Source: Pseudomonadota bacterium
GTDB taxonomy: Bacteria > Desulfobacterota > Desulfovibrionia > Desulfovibrionales > Desulfovibrionaceae
Length of the DNA: 25,825 nucleotides
Assembly: GCA_023460395.1 (NCBI GenBank)
Contig: JAEWQB010000003.1
Location: forward strand, 1-25,825
Reading direction: 5' to 3'
The notes beneath the pieces were generated by a model, which had not been told where the DNA came from, made no database searches, and was given only the letters and a program-made list of their open reading frames with translations. The translations under genes were made by a program, and so were the position numbers. Positions 15,872-23,955 of this stretch are shown here, piece after piece (position 1 is the first letter of the stretch; the number at the start of each line of letters is the position of its first letter).

Positions 15872-17656
15872 TTAGTCGTCTTGTTCAATAAGTGAGGCGA
15901 AAAAGGTCAGCTCTTCCGGGAAGCGTTTGAAGATGGTCTGCCGCACCTTGCGGTTGATTTTGGAAACCGTGGCGTGACTGAGCACATCGCGCAGAAGTTG
16001 TTTGCATTCTTCCATGTTTACTTGCCGGATAATGCGCTTGATGCCCGGAATAGCTTGCGGGGCAATGGAAATGCTATCAATCTGCATGCCCATGAGAATG
16101 GGAACGCAGTACGGGTCCGACGCTACTTCGCCGCAAATGGCGACTTCTATGCCGCCCCGGTGCGCCGCATCCACCACGTATTTGATGGACCGGACAATGG
16201 CGGGGTGCAACGGCTGATAAAGATAGGACACGTGTTTGTTGGCACGGTCTATTCCCAGAGAATACTGGATAAGATCGTTCGTGCCTATAGAGAAAAAGTC
16301 CACTTCCTGCGCCAGTGTTTCCGCGGTAAGCACCGCGCTGGGCAGTTCGATCATGATTCCCACGGGCATGTCCGGGTTATAGGCGATGCCCTGCTCATCC
16401 AGTTCCTGCCGGACAAGGTTTAACTGGTAGCGGGCTTGCCGGACTTCTTTAAGGCCGGAAATCATGGGGAACATGACAGCGACATTCCCGTGAACACTGG
16501 CCCGCAGTATGGCGCGGAGTTGTTTTCTGAAAAAATCCTGATTTTTCAGGCAGTACCGGATGCCGCGCAGGCCCAATGCGGGATTCGGCTCGTCAAGCTG
16601 GCGCTGGGCGCTGGTCATTTTGTCCGCCCCCACGTCCAGCGTGCGCAGCGTAACCTTGCGGGGAGCCAGCCGTTCCGCAATGGTGGCGTATTCGCGATAC
16701 AGGTCTTCTTCCGTCGGTTCTGTTTTGCGATTAAGGAAGGCATATTCTGTACGGTACAGGCCCACGCCCTCGCCGCCGTTGTCCAGCACGCTTTGCAGTT
16801 CTTCCGCCAGTTCGATGTTGGCGTGGATGTCCAGCCGGAAGCCGTCCACGGTTTCACCGGGCAGCGTGCACTGCCGGATAATGGCTTTCTGATAGTTCTC
16901 GAACTGGTATTTCAGGTCGGAATATGTGGCGAGTTCGTCCTCGGACGGGTCGATAAGCAGACGACCTCGCAGGGCGTCCACAATAATCAGGTCGCCGTCG
17001 CGGACGTTTTCTTCCAGATCAGCGACACCCACCACGGCCGGAATCTGGAGCGAACGGGCCAGAATGCCGGTATGCGACGTTTTGCCGCCTTCAGCCGTGG
17101 CGAAGGACATGATTTTGTCCACGGCAAGCTCTATGGTGTCTGTGGGGGTAAGGTCGTGCGCGAGCAACACCATGCGCTCATCCAGCGAACGGGAGTGGCC
17201 CGCGCTGCCCTGCAGGCGCTGCATAATGCGTTCAGCTACCACCCGCACGTCCTGAATACGCTCGCGGATATACGGGTCGTCAATGCTGCTGAAAGCGGCG
17301 GCGATGTTTTCCACCGCTTGCTCCAGCGCCCATTCAGCGGTGATGCCCCGCTCCCGCACGCGGGTGGCGGCGGCAAGCATGAGCTTGGGATCTTGGCAAA
17401 TCATGAGGTGAGAGTCGATAATGGCCCCATGCTCGCGCAACTCTTCTGGCACGTTGGCGCGGGCGGCTTCAAACTCGTCGCGCACCTGCTTCGAGGCGTT
17501 CGTCAGGCGGTCGATTTCCGACTCTACCATGGCGGCGGGAATAGTCTCGCGGGGAATATGCCGCCGGTTGTTGCGGTTTACAAAAACCGCTTTGCCGATG
17601 GATATGCCCGCTGATACCGCGACGCCCTGCAAGACCACACGTGCCACGTTATGCAT
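15872..17656 (-). CDS. ptsI: phosphoenolpyruvate-protein phosphotransferase, enzyme I of the PTS
   Basis: Enzyme I (594 residues) takes phosphate from phosphoenolpyruvate and gives it to HPr. The phosphorylated histidine is His195 in GGKTSHTGILAR. The HPr-binding helices precede it. The C-terminal PEP-binding barrel has the segment ending in EGVGLYRTEYAF, SIGTNDLIQYSLGIDR, and Cys508 in ICGEVASDP, where CGE(M/L)A is usual. Length and motifs are complete. The ATG overlaps the end of ptsH by 8 bases, so the two are translationally coupled. A conserved antisense-looking frame of 392 codons lies opposite it and is a shadow of GC-rich codon use. Confidence 0.97.
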   Translation of the reverse strand: MHNVARVVLQGVAVSAGISIGKAVFVNRNNRRHIPRETIPAAMVESEIDRLTNASKQVRDEFEAARANVPEELREHGAIIDSHLMICQDPKLMLAAATRVRERGITAEWALEQAVENIAAAFSSIDDPYIRERIQDVRVVAERIMQRLQGSAGHSRSLDERMVLLAHDLTPTDTIELAVDKIMSFATAEGGKTSHTGILARSLQIPAVVGVADLEENVRDGDLIIVDALRGRLLIDPSEDELATYSDLKYQFENYQKAIIRQCTLPGETVDGFRLDIHANIELAEELQSVLDNGGEGVGLYRTEYAFLNRKTEPTEEDLYREYATIAERLAPRKVTLRTLDVGADKMTSAQRQLDEPNPALGLRGIRYCLKNQDFFRKQLRAILRASVHGNVAVMFPMISGLKEVRQARYQLNLVRQELDEQGIAYNPDMPVGIMIELPSAVLTAETLAQEVDFFSIGTNDLIQYSLGIDRANKHVSYLYQPLHPAIVRSIKYVVDAAHRGGIEVAICGEVASDPYCVPILMGMQIDSISIAPQAIPGIKRIIRQVNMEECKQLLRDVLSHATVSKINRKVRQTIFKRFPEELTFFASLIEQDD

Positions 17657-17948
17657 CCTCGCCCAGCGTGTCGTGAAAGACCCGCGTCATATGTTCAAGG
17701 GCTTGCCGGGCATCGTCGCCCCAACCCCGCACTGTTATTTCACTTCCTTTGGCAGCAGCCAGAGAAAGAATATCCAGAATAGACTTCGCGTCCGCTTCCA
17801 GCCCGTTGGCTATCAGCCGGAGTTCGCACCGAAATTTCTGCGCTTCCTGCGCCACCCGCGCGGCGGGGCGAGCGTGCAGACCCAGTTCGTTGGCAACCAG
17901 CACTTGGGTGAAGAAGCAGCCTTCCTGTTCGGTAATCATATTATGCAC
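17649..17948 (-). CDS. ptsH: phosphocarrier protein HPr
   Basis: HPr relays phosphate from enzyme I to PTS EII proteins. From a GTG start at 17948 the protein has 99 residues, with active His25 in GLHARPA and regulatory Ser56 in AKSILDILSLAA; their 31-residue spacing matches the classical His15/Ser46. I chose the GTG because AAGGA lies 9 bases upstream of it; the TTG at 17957 is too close to that site and the ATG at 17939 too far. A conserved Ser suggests control by HPr kinase. The gene follows the IID gene by 33 bases and overlaps ptsI. Confidence 0.95.
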   Translation of the reverse strand: MHNMITEQEGCFFTQVLVANELGLHARPAARVAQEAQKFRCELRLIANGLEADAKSILDILSLAAAKGSEITVRGWGDDARQALEHMTRVFHDTLGEDA

Positions 17949-17981
17949 GGCGTGCAATCCTTTTATGGCCTCTTTGTCCGG

Positions 17982-18848
17982 CTACCAACCGGCAGGAAGC
18001 AAATGGGTCAGCAGGGGCATGGCAACAGCCGCAAGTGACAGAATGAAAAGTAGTACAATTCTGGACAGATGAAAACGTCCAATAAGCCAGCCTACTAAGC
18101 ACAGCATCAGGCTCGCAGTTGCCCATAGGGTTCCTGTGGGCAGCGGTAGTCGGCTTTCCGTCTTCCCTATCTGACCGGAAGGGGGGAGGGCCTGCCCGTT
18201 TTGCGACCACGTGGCTATCTGCTCTACCCATGTGGGAATGGCGGTATGTTCGTGCCCGCCCGGCCAAATGAGGTAGAGTAATAACACGAGTACCACAGCG
18301 TTGGCGAGCTTCAGCCGTTCTCCCCAGTTAATAAGGTCCCAATTGCGCAACATGGTCAGCACCTTCAGACCGCCACGCAGACCCGCGATAAAGGTAAACA
18401 GCTTGAATCCCTGTAGGGCGAGAAACAGCGCAAGGCTCCAGCACAGGGCGATGATGGGCATGCCCGCCACCAGCAAGCAACTGGTAACAAGCGACCAGAA
18501 AACCAAAAAGCTGCCGCCGAAGACGGAATCGCCAATGGCGGAGAGCGTGTAGGTGGTGGTGTCTTTTAACGCGGTAAGCATTTCTGGCGGCGCTTTGCCC
18601 CGGGCGATGAGCGTTTCAAGCGACAGAAATGTGCCCACCAGCAGCGGGGTCCAGAACGGGTGCGTGTTGTAGTGGCGCAGGTAGCGCTTGCGGGCGATGC
18701 GCCGTTTTTTCAGGTCGGGATAAATAGCCTTCAGACCCGGCTCCATGGCGTAGGCAATGCCCACGTTTTGTAAGCCGCGAGTGTTAAAGGCCGCTCCCAC
18801 CAGATAGGTGCGCAAAAAGCAGCGTAACAATGTGCGTCCGTCAGGCAT
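17982..18848 (-). CDS. PTS mannose/fructose/sorbose-family IID component
   Basis: A 288-residue membrane protein of the ManZ/AgaD (IID) family. The N-terminal half has LLRCFLRTYLVGAAFNTRG, NVGIAYAMEP and RYLRHYNTHPFW, with FLSLETLIARG and LSAIGDSVFGG further on; all are family hallmarks. Hydrophobic segments lie at about 125-170, 205-220 and 255-285. IID normally works with a IIC partner, and with IIA and IIB, to import and phosphorylate a sugar. None of these is adjacent: rsmI lies directly upstream and ptsH directly downstream. From memory, Desulfovibrio relatives carry a IIC-like gene nearby, so this strain may have lost it or keep it elsewhere. Family assignment is firm; substrate is unknown. 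Confidence 0.9.
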   Translation of the reverse strand: MPDGRTLLRCFLRTYLVGAAFNTRGLQNVGIAYAMEPGLKAIYPDLKKRRIARKRYLRHYNTHPFWTPLLVGTFLSLETLIARGKAPPEMLTALKDTTTYTLSAIGDSVFGGSFLVFWSLVTSCLLVAGMPIIALCWSLALFLALQGFKLFTFIAGLRGGLKVLTMLRNWDLINWGERLKLANAVVLVLLLYLIWPGGHEHTAIPTWVEQIATWSQNGQALPPSGQIGKTESRLPLPTGTLWATASLMLCLVGWLIGRFHLSRIVLLFILSLAAVAMPLLTHLLPAGW

Positions 18849-18873
18849 GCCGTTATATCCAGTTTCCGCAGTG

Positions 18874-19704
18874 TCAACTGCGTTGCATTAAGGCATACAC
18901 CGCGCTTACCGTCCAGCCGTCGGCGCGTTCTTTCACTCGGCGGGCGATGTCGCGGGGTTTACCACCCAGAGCCGTCTCCTCCGCTACCAATGCGAGAATG
19001 GTTGTCTCGTCTGATACTGCGGCTTGCTCAGGTGGGCCGACAACTACGGTAATTTCGCCCAGCAAATCGGAAGGGACACTCTCGTGAGTTTCCAAGCGGG
19101 TAAGGATAAACTCCTCGTAGGTCTTGGTCAATTCCCGAGCCACGCAAAGATCGCGTGGTCCTAGAACGGCAAAGGCCGTTGCCAGTGTTTCCGCGAGACG
19201 GTTTTTGCGTTCAAAGAAAACCAGAGTGGTGGGCACGCCGCGAAATGTGCCAAAAAGATGTTCCTGCTCGCTCCGCTTCCGGGGGGGGAAACCAAGAAAG
19301 GTAAAGGGTAAGGGCGCAATACCGCTGCCTGCCAACGCGGTAAGCGGCGCACTGGGGCCGGGCACTACGGAAACCGCCAGCCCCGCTTGCCGCGCAAGGC
19401 GTACCAAACGGAATCCGGGATCGGAAAAAAGAGGCATACCCGCGTCGGAAACCAGCGCGAAAACCGCACCGGCCTGCATGGATTCAATGATTCCCGGCGC
19501 TTTGTTTTCTTCGTTATGGTCATGAAAGCTGATAAGCTTGCGGGCGGTAACCCCTGTCTGGCGGAAGAGGATGCCCGTGCGCCGGGTGTCCTCAGCCAGT
19601 ACCATATCCGCCGCTTCCAGTACCTCGCGGGCGCGAGGGGAAAAATCACCAGGGTTGCCAAGCGGTGTTGCCACCACCCACAGGCTGGGAGAGATCGAAG
19701 GCAT
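18874..19704 (-). CDS. rsmI: 16S rRNA (cytidine1402-2'-O)-methyltransferase
   Basis: RsmI methylates the ribose of C1402 in the decoding centre of 16S rRNA. From ATG 19704 the product is 276 residues: VVATPLGNPGDFSPRAREVL, the AEDTRR motif, SFHDHNEENK, VSDAGMPLFSDPG, VVPGPSAPLTALAGSG and FLGFPPRK, in the order usual for the tetrapyrrole-methylase fold. I reject the longer frame up to 19881 because residues before MPSISPSLWVV have no family similarity and lie within yraN. An alternative ATG is at 19713. The gene starts inside the last 59 bases of yraN, so translation is probably coupled. Confidence 0.95.
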   Translation of the reverse strand: MPSISPSLWVVATPLGNPGDFSPRAREVLEAADMVLAEDTRRTGILFRQTGVTARKLISFHDHNEENKAPGIIESMQAGAVFALVSDAGMPLFSDPGFRLVRLARQAGLAVSVVPGPSAPLTALAGSGIAPLPFTFLGFPPRKRSEQEHLFGTFRGVPTTLVFFERKNRLAETLATAFAVLGPRDLCVARELTKTYEEFILTRLETHESVPSDLLGEITVVVGPPEQAAVSDETTILALVAEETALGGKPRDIARRVKERADGWTVSAVYALMQRS

Positions 19705-20050
19705 TTTCCACATGCTCCACGGTATAGGCTTGACCGCGGCGTTCCACGGCGATGAGATCAAATCGGCAGGGAACTTCCCATAGTCCGTGCGCGGAAAGAT
19801 AGTGTTGCGCCGCCCGCGCCAAGGTGCGTTGTTTGGCGGGAACAAGCGCTTCAACCGGCTGTTGCCGGGAACCGGCGGCACGGGTTTTTACTTCCACAAA
19901 GATAAGGTGTCCGCCATGACGGCAGATAAGGTCCAATTCCAGTCTGCCATGCCGCCAGTTGCGCGCCAGAATGCGGTAGCCCCGTTGCGTCAAATAGTGG
20001 GCCGCCGCTTCTTCCCCGGCGGCACCGGTTCGCAGGTGGGGGGCTACCAT
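19646..20050 (-). CDS. yraN: YraN family (UPF0102) endonuclease-like protein
   Basis: This 134-residue protein has the YraN layout: GAAGEEAAAHYLTQRGYRIL at the N-terminus, then LELDLICRHGGHLIFVEVKT, the restriction-endonuclease-like E...D...EVK core, and a final segment EHVENAFDL. Its biochemical role is not settled. The usual YraN end at AFDL is followed by 14 further residues, and this part overlaps the start of rsmI by 59 bases. It also overlaps the end of rnhB by 7 bases. The order rnhB-yraN-rsmI is common in bacteria and supports the call. Confidence 0.92.
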   Translation of the reverse strand: MVAPHLRTGAAGEEAAAHYLTQRGYRILARNWRHGRLELDLICRHGGHLIFVEVKTRAAGSRQQPVEALVPAKQRTLARAAQHYLSAHGLWEVPCRFDLIAVERRGQAYTVEHVENAFDLSQPVGGGNTAWQPW

Positions 20051-20814
20051 AGCCGTCCCTGCGTGGAGTGCCTGCCGGAGGCCACGTCTGCCACGCAGGT
20101 GTCGGGTACATCGGGGCGCACCTTGGCAAAGGTGAGCCGGTGTAGGCGGCAGGGACCATGCTCCCCGATGGCGGCGATGTGTTCTTGTGTGCCGTACCCC
20201 TTGTGCCGGTCAAACCCGTAGCACGGGTAACGGTGGTGTAGCTGCGTCATAAGCCGGTCGCGAAATGTTTTGGCGAGAATGGACGCGGCGGAGATAGCCG
20301 GAACACGGGCATCGCCCTCCACAATGGCTTCCTGCGGCACCGCGCAGAGATGCGCGGGAATGGTTTGGTTGCCGTCCACAGCCAGAAAGGCTGGCGACTG
20401 CCGTAAGGCTGCCACGGCCCGGTGCATAGCCAGAAACGTGGCCTGCAGAATATTTATGCGGTCTATTTCTCCGGGCCAGATGACGCCCAAACCCCACGCC
20501 ACCGCCTGTTCCTTAATGAGCGGAGCAAGCGTTTCGCGCCGTTTGGCGGTAAGTTTTTTAGAGTCTGTAAGGCCCGGCAGCGCAAACTCTGCGGGTAAAA
20601 TGCAGGCTCCCGCCACCACGGGACCAGCCAGACACCCCCGTCCGGCCTCGTCCACACCCGCCACAGGCGTGGGCCATGTATGCCACCGCGCCAGCAAGGC
20701 TTCCGCTGGCGGGAGGCTGCCGGGCAACAGCAGTTCCTCCGCCGGTGCGGTGCGCTGCTTGGCTTGCCTGTTTCGGCTGGTCCGTGCTGTGGAAGGTGTG
20801 GGCATGCGTGGCAA
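20044..20814 (-). CDS. rnhB: ribonuclease HII
   Basis: RNase HII removes ribonucleotides from DNA and RNA primers from hybrids. The 256 residues contain the catalytic pair Asp55-Glu56 in GVDEAGRGCLAGPVVAG, DSKKLTAKRRE, Asp147 in FLAVDG and the fourth acidic residue near 186 in SAASILAKTFRD; C-terminal YPCYGFDRHKGYGTQEH also fits. It is longer than E. coli RnhB because of a basic, low-complexity N-terminus of about 45 residues before the conserved fold; a later start is possible but no better Met is present. It follows the M18 aminopeptidase by 8 bases. Confidence 0.96.
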   Translation of the reverse strand: MPRMPTPSTARTSRNRQAKQRTAPAEELLLPGSLPPAEALLARWHTWPTPVAGVDEAGRGCLAGPVVAGACILPAEFALPGLTDSKKLTAKRRETLAPLIKEQAVAWGLGVIWPGEIDRINILQATFLAMHRAVAALRQSPAFLAVDGNQTIPAHLCAVPQEAIVEGDARVPAISAASILAKTFRDRLMTQLHHRYPCYGFDRHKGYGTQEHIAAIGEHGPCRLHRLTFAKVRPDVPDTCVADVASGRHSTQGRLW

Positions 20815-20822
20815 CCTTGGGG

Positions 20823-22226
20823 CTAGCGGGCTTCCAGAAAGGCCTTGTACGCGTTAACCGTGGCGTACAGGTCTGCCTTGCTGGACAACTCAAAGGGGCT
20901 GTGCATGGCTAAAATAGCCGGGCCGAAATCGATAATATCCATACCGTATGCCGCCAAATACATAGCCACGGTACCGCCGCCGCCCAAGTCAACGCGACCA
21001 AGTTCCGCCATCTGCCACGGCACGCCGGCGGCGTTGAGCACACCGCGCAGCCAGCCCACGTATTCAGGATGGGCATCGTTGGCTTCGTATTTGCCCCGGT
21101 GTCCGGTGAATTTGCAGAAACAGGGACCATAGCCGATGGTGGCGGAGTTTAATTTTTCGTGCAGGTCTTGGTAGTCGGGGTCCATGGCTCCATGCACGTC
21201 GGCGGAAATGGCGCGGGTGTTCAGCATAACGTCGCTGAACCGCGTGTCAGGCGCCCATGCCCGCAACAGGTCGTCCACGCAATATTCAAAAAAGCGTGAT
21301 TTTGCTCCGGTGGAACCTTCGGAGCCGATTTCTTCTTTGTCCCACAGCAACACGGTTTCCGTGTATTCAGGCTCGGTGCTGTCCAGCAGGGCTTCCAGTG
21401 CGGAGAAGCAGCAGATGCGGTCGTCCTGCCCGTAGCCGCCGAGCAGAGAGCCGTCTAATCCCACAGGGCGGGCGGGACCAGCCGGAACAGCTTGCAGTTC
21501 CGCGGAGTAAAGGTCTTCTTCGCAGATGCCGTATTTGGCATGGAGCAATTCCAGTACCCGGCGCTTAATGGCTTCCTTGGGGGTTGCCTCGGCAGACGCG
21601 GAATCGTCGGTCATGTCCTGAGCCTTGGGCACAGGGCGGTGCCCCAGAATGATGTTCATTTTTTCCGCTTCAAAAGCTTCGGAGAGCACCTGCTTGGCCT
21701 GATTCTGCGCCAAGTGCGGAAGCAGGTCCGCAATGGCAAATACCGGGTCGCCCGCGTCTTCGCCGATATTCACGCGGATGACTTCGCCATCCTGGCGCAC
21801 TATGACGCCATGTAGTGCCAGCGGGCGGGAGAACCATTGATGCTTGCGGATACCGCCGTAATAATGGGTTTTGGCTTGTCCCACGCCGCACGCTTCGTAC
21901 AGGGGACGCTGCTTCAGGTCTATACGCGGGGTGTCCGCATGTGCGCCGATGAGCCGTAGCCCCCGCGCCAGCGGCTGTTTGCCTTTGCGGGCGATGAACA
22001 GGGTTTTGCCGTGGAAAACACGGTATACCTTGTCGTGCGTCATGTCCGTGGAATACCCCGCCGCCTTTAGGCGTTCCACCGCGTATTCGATGGTTTCGCG
22101 TTCCGTTTTGCAGGTAGACAGGAAATGAAGATAGCGCGTTGCCAACGTTTCCATGGCGGCAAGATGCGCGTCGTCGCCGTAGACTTCCCAGCAGCTTTTG
22201 GGAGCGAGTTCCAAATTATTTTCCAT
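20823..22226 (-). CDS. M18-family aspartyl/leucyl aminopeptidase
   Basis: A 467-residue zinc aminopeptidase of family M18 (DNPEP, ApeB, yeast Ape1). The metal-ligand motifs are all visible: IGAHADTPRIDLKQRP (about 93-108), LLWDKEEIGSEGSTGAKS, SADVHGAMDP, LGRVDLGGGGTVAMYLA and the final ligand histidine in AILAMHSPFE. It cleaves N-terminal residues from peptides in the cytoplasm, usually as a dodecamer. AAAGGA sits 7 bases before the ATG, a good start. It stands between selA (118-base gap) and rnhB (8-base gap), so it is likely the first gene of the rnhB-yraN-rsmI group. Confidence 0.93.
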   Translation of the reverse strand: MENNLELAPKSCWEVYGDDAHLAAMETLATRYLHFLSTCKTERETIEYAVERLKAAGYSTDMTHDKVYRVFHGKTLFIARKGKQPLARGLRLIGAHADTPRIDLKQRPLYEACGVGQAKTHYYGGIRKHQWFSRPLALHGVIVRQDGEVIRVNIGEDAGDPVFAIADLLPHLAQNQAKQVLSEAFEAEKMNIILGHRPVPKAQDMTDDSASAEATPKEAIKRRVLELLHAKYGICEEDLYSAELQAVPAGPARPVGLDGSLLGGYGQDDRICCFSALEALLDSTEPEYTETVLLWDKEEIGSEGSTGAKSRFFEYCVDDLLRAWAPDTRFSDVMLNTRAISADVHGAMDPDYQDLHEKLNSATIGYGPCFCKFTGHRGKYEANDAHPEYVGWLRGVLNAAGVPWQMAELGRVDLGGGGTVAMYLAAYGMDIIDFGPAILAMHSPFELSSKADLYATVNAYKAFLEAR

Positions 22227-22344
22227 TATAGTGTCCTTTGCGTCGGGCTGTCTGGCTATGGAAAGCGACAGGGTCCGGGGCGCTGTTATTCATCATATGA
22301 GCTGTGTACTCTACGGGATATCGAAAAATATCGCGATGGAAATG

Positions 22345-23898
22345 TCACGCTAGCGCCTCCCGCAGAGCGGCGCAGACCAATGGAAATTCTTTATCCGCGA
22401 GTGTGCGTGGATCAAGGCAGAATGCGTCATTTTCCAACCGTCCGACCAAAGGTGGGTCGGTGTCCAGCAGGCGTTGCTTAAGCTCCGGGGCGGAACAGGC
22501 TGTGGACGCGACAGGGCTGAGGCGCACCAGTGTGGTGGGCAGATCCCGTTCCGGGAATGAACCACCGCCTACGCGGGAGGTTCCGGGGGTGAGCGTTGCC
22601 TCGCACAGACCGGGAAGTTCCCGCCGGATGCGCGTGGCAAGCGTGCGCGCGCGGCGCTTCAGTTCGTCCGGGGCAGCGGTGATCATGGACAGCGTGGGCA
22701 CGCAGGCGCGGGCTATGGCGGGGTCTGTGTAAAGGCGCAGCGTCGCTTCCAGAGCGGCCAGTGTCATTTTGTCTATCCGCAGGGCGCGATTCATCGGATT
22801 TTTTTTGATGCGGTCTATGTAGTCTCGCCGCCCCACGATAATCCCTGCTTGCGGGCCGCCCAGCACCTTGTCGCCGGAAAACGTCACCACGTCCGGTCCC
22901 GCCGCCACCACGCGCTGCACTGTCGGCTCATCATTCAAGGCCAGCCCCGGCACGGCAGAGGTGAAGTCGTAAAAGCTGCCACTCCCCAGATCTTCCAGCA
23001 CGGGTATGTCGCGGCGTTTGCCCAGCGCCACCATTTCTTCCAGCGTAACGTCTTTGTGAAAGCCCACAATGCGATAGTTGGAGGTGTGCACCCGCAGCAG
23101 GGCGGCAGTTTGATCGGTAATGGCGTTTTCGTAATCACGCAAATGCGTGCGGTTGGTCGCGCCCACTTCCCGCAGGGTGGCCCCACTTTTCTCCATGACG
23201 TCGGGAATGCGGAAGCTGCCGCCGATCTCCACAAGCTGTCCGCGAGAGACAATGACCTCGCGGCCTTTACACAGGGTGTCCAGCACGAGCATGACGGCGG
23301 CGGCGTTATTGTTCACCACCAGTCCCGCTTCCGCGCCAGTGACCTGACACAGGATGTGTTCCACGTGGCTGTAGCGGCTGCCGCGTTCGCCTGTGGCGAG
23401 ATTAAATTCCAGATTTGAGTAGTGAGCACAGGCTTCCGTTACTGCACGCACAGCCGTATCCGCCAGCAGGGAACGGCCCAGATTGGTATGCACCACCACT
23501 CCCGTGCCGTTGAGCACGCGTCGGAAGTGGGGGCGGCATTGCGCCCGCACGTGAGCGGACATGCGGGGGAGCAGCGCGTTCAGGCCCAGCGCCTCCGGCG
23601 TAGTATGCAGGCCGCTGCGAATTTCTTCGCGGCAGATGTCCAAAAAGGCATTCACGTGATCGCGCACCAGCGGACGTGGCAGACCTGCCAACGGGGTTTC
23701 AGCATCGCGCGGGTGTTCGTTTTTTCCGGGTTGGGCGCATAGCGCGTCAAGCGCCCTGTCCACCGAGGGGAGCGCACGAAAGAACGGTTGAAGGCTGGTG
23801 GCGGGAGTGCGTCGGGCGGGGGCGCTGCGTCCCGATGCTTCTGCGGGATGCGTTTCATCAGACGTGTGCGGCACGGGCAACAACTCCTTGACGGGCAT
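22345..23898 (-). CDS. selA: L-seryl-tRNA(Sec) selenium transferase
   Basis: SelA converts Ser-tRNA(Sec) to Sec-tRNA(Sec) using selenophosphate. The 517 residues include the N-terminal tRNA-binding region, VLNGTGVVVHTNLGRSLLA, VVNNNAAAVML, GSFRIPDVMEKSGA, EVGATNRTH, ILEDLGSGS-like PVLEDLGSGSF and the PLP lysine Lys344 in FSGDKVLGGPQAG. E. coli SelA has about 463 residues, and much of the excess here is a Pro/Ala-rich N-terminal stretch of about 35 residues. AAGGA lies three bases before the ATG. Its presence means the cell makes selenoproteins, such as formate dehydrogenase or [NiFeSe] hydrogenase. selB, selD and tRNA-Sec are not in the window. Confidence 0.97.
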   Translation of the reverse strand: MPVKELLPVPHTSDETHPAEASGRSAPARRTPATSLQPFFRALPSVDRALDALCAQPGKNEHPRDAETPLAGLPRPLVRDHVNAFLDICREEIRSGLHTTPEALGLNALLPRMSAHVRAQCRPHFRRVLNGTGVVVHTNLGRSLLADTAVRAVTEACAHYSNLEFNLATGERGSRYSHVEHILCQVTGAEAGLVVNNNAAAVMLVLDTLCKGREVIVSRGQLVEIGGSFRIPDVMEKSGATLREVGATNRTHLRDYENAITDQTAALLRVHTSNYRIVGFHKDVTLEEMVALGKRRDIPVLEDLGSGSFYDFTSAVPGLALNDEPTVQRVVAAGPDVVTFSGDKVLGGPQAGIIVGRRDYIDRIKKNPMNRALRIDKMTLAALEATLRLYTDPAIARACVPTLSMITAAPDELKRRARTLATRIRRELPGLCEATLTPGTSRVGGGSFPERDLPTTLVRLSPVASTACSAPELKQRLLDTDPPLVGRLENDAFCLDPRTLADKEFPLVCAALREALA

Positions 23899-23955
23899 GG
23901 TTCCTTACGGGGGCAAACTCAACCGTATCGCCGTTGGGGGACGTGGCCTTCCCCG

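Noticed and set aside
16436..17614. 392-codon open frame on the plus strand opposite ptsI
   Set aside because: It is a shadow of GC-rich codon usage in ptsI, which has complete enzyme I motifs; the antisense product is histidine- and glutamine-rich with no recognisable domain.
18849..18890. TTGACA and TATAAC upstream of the IID gene as a promoter
   Set aside because: The two boxes are only 14 bases apart, too close for a sigma-70 promoter.
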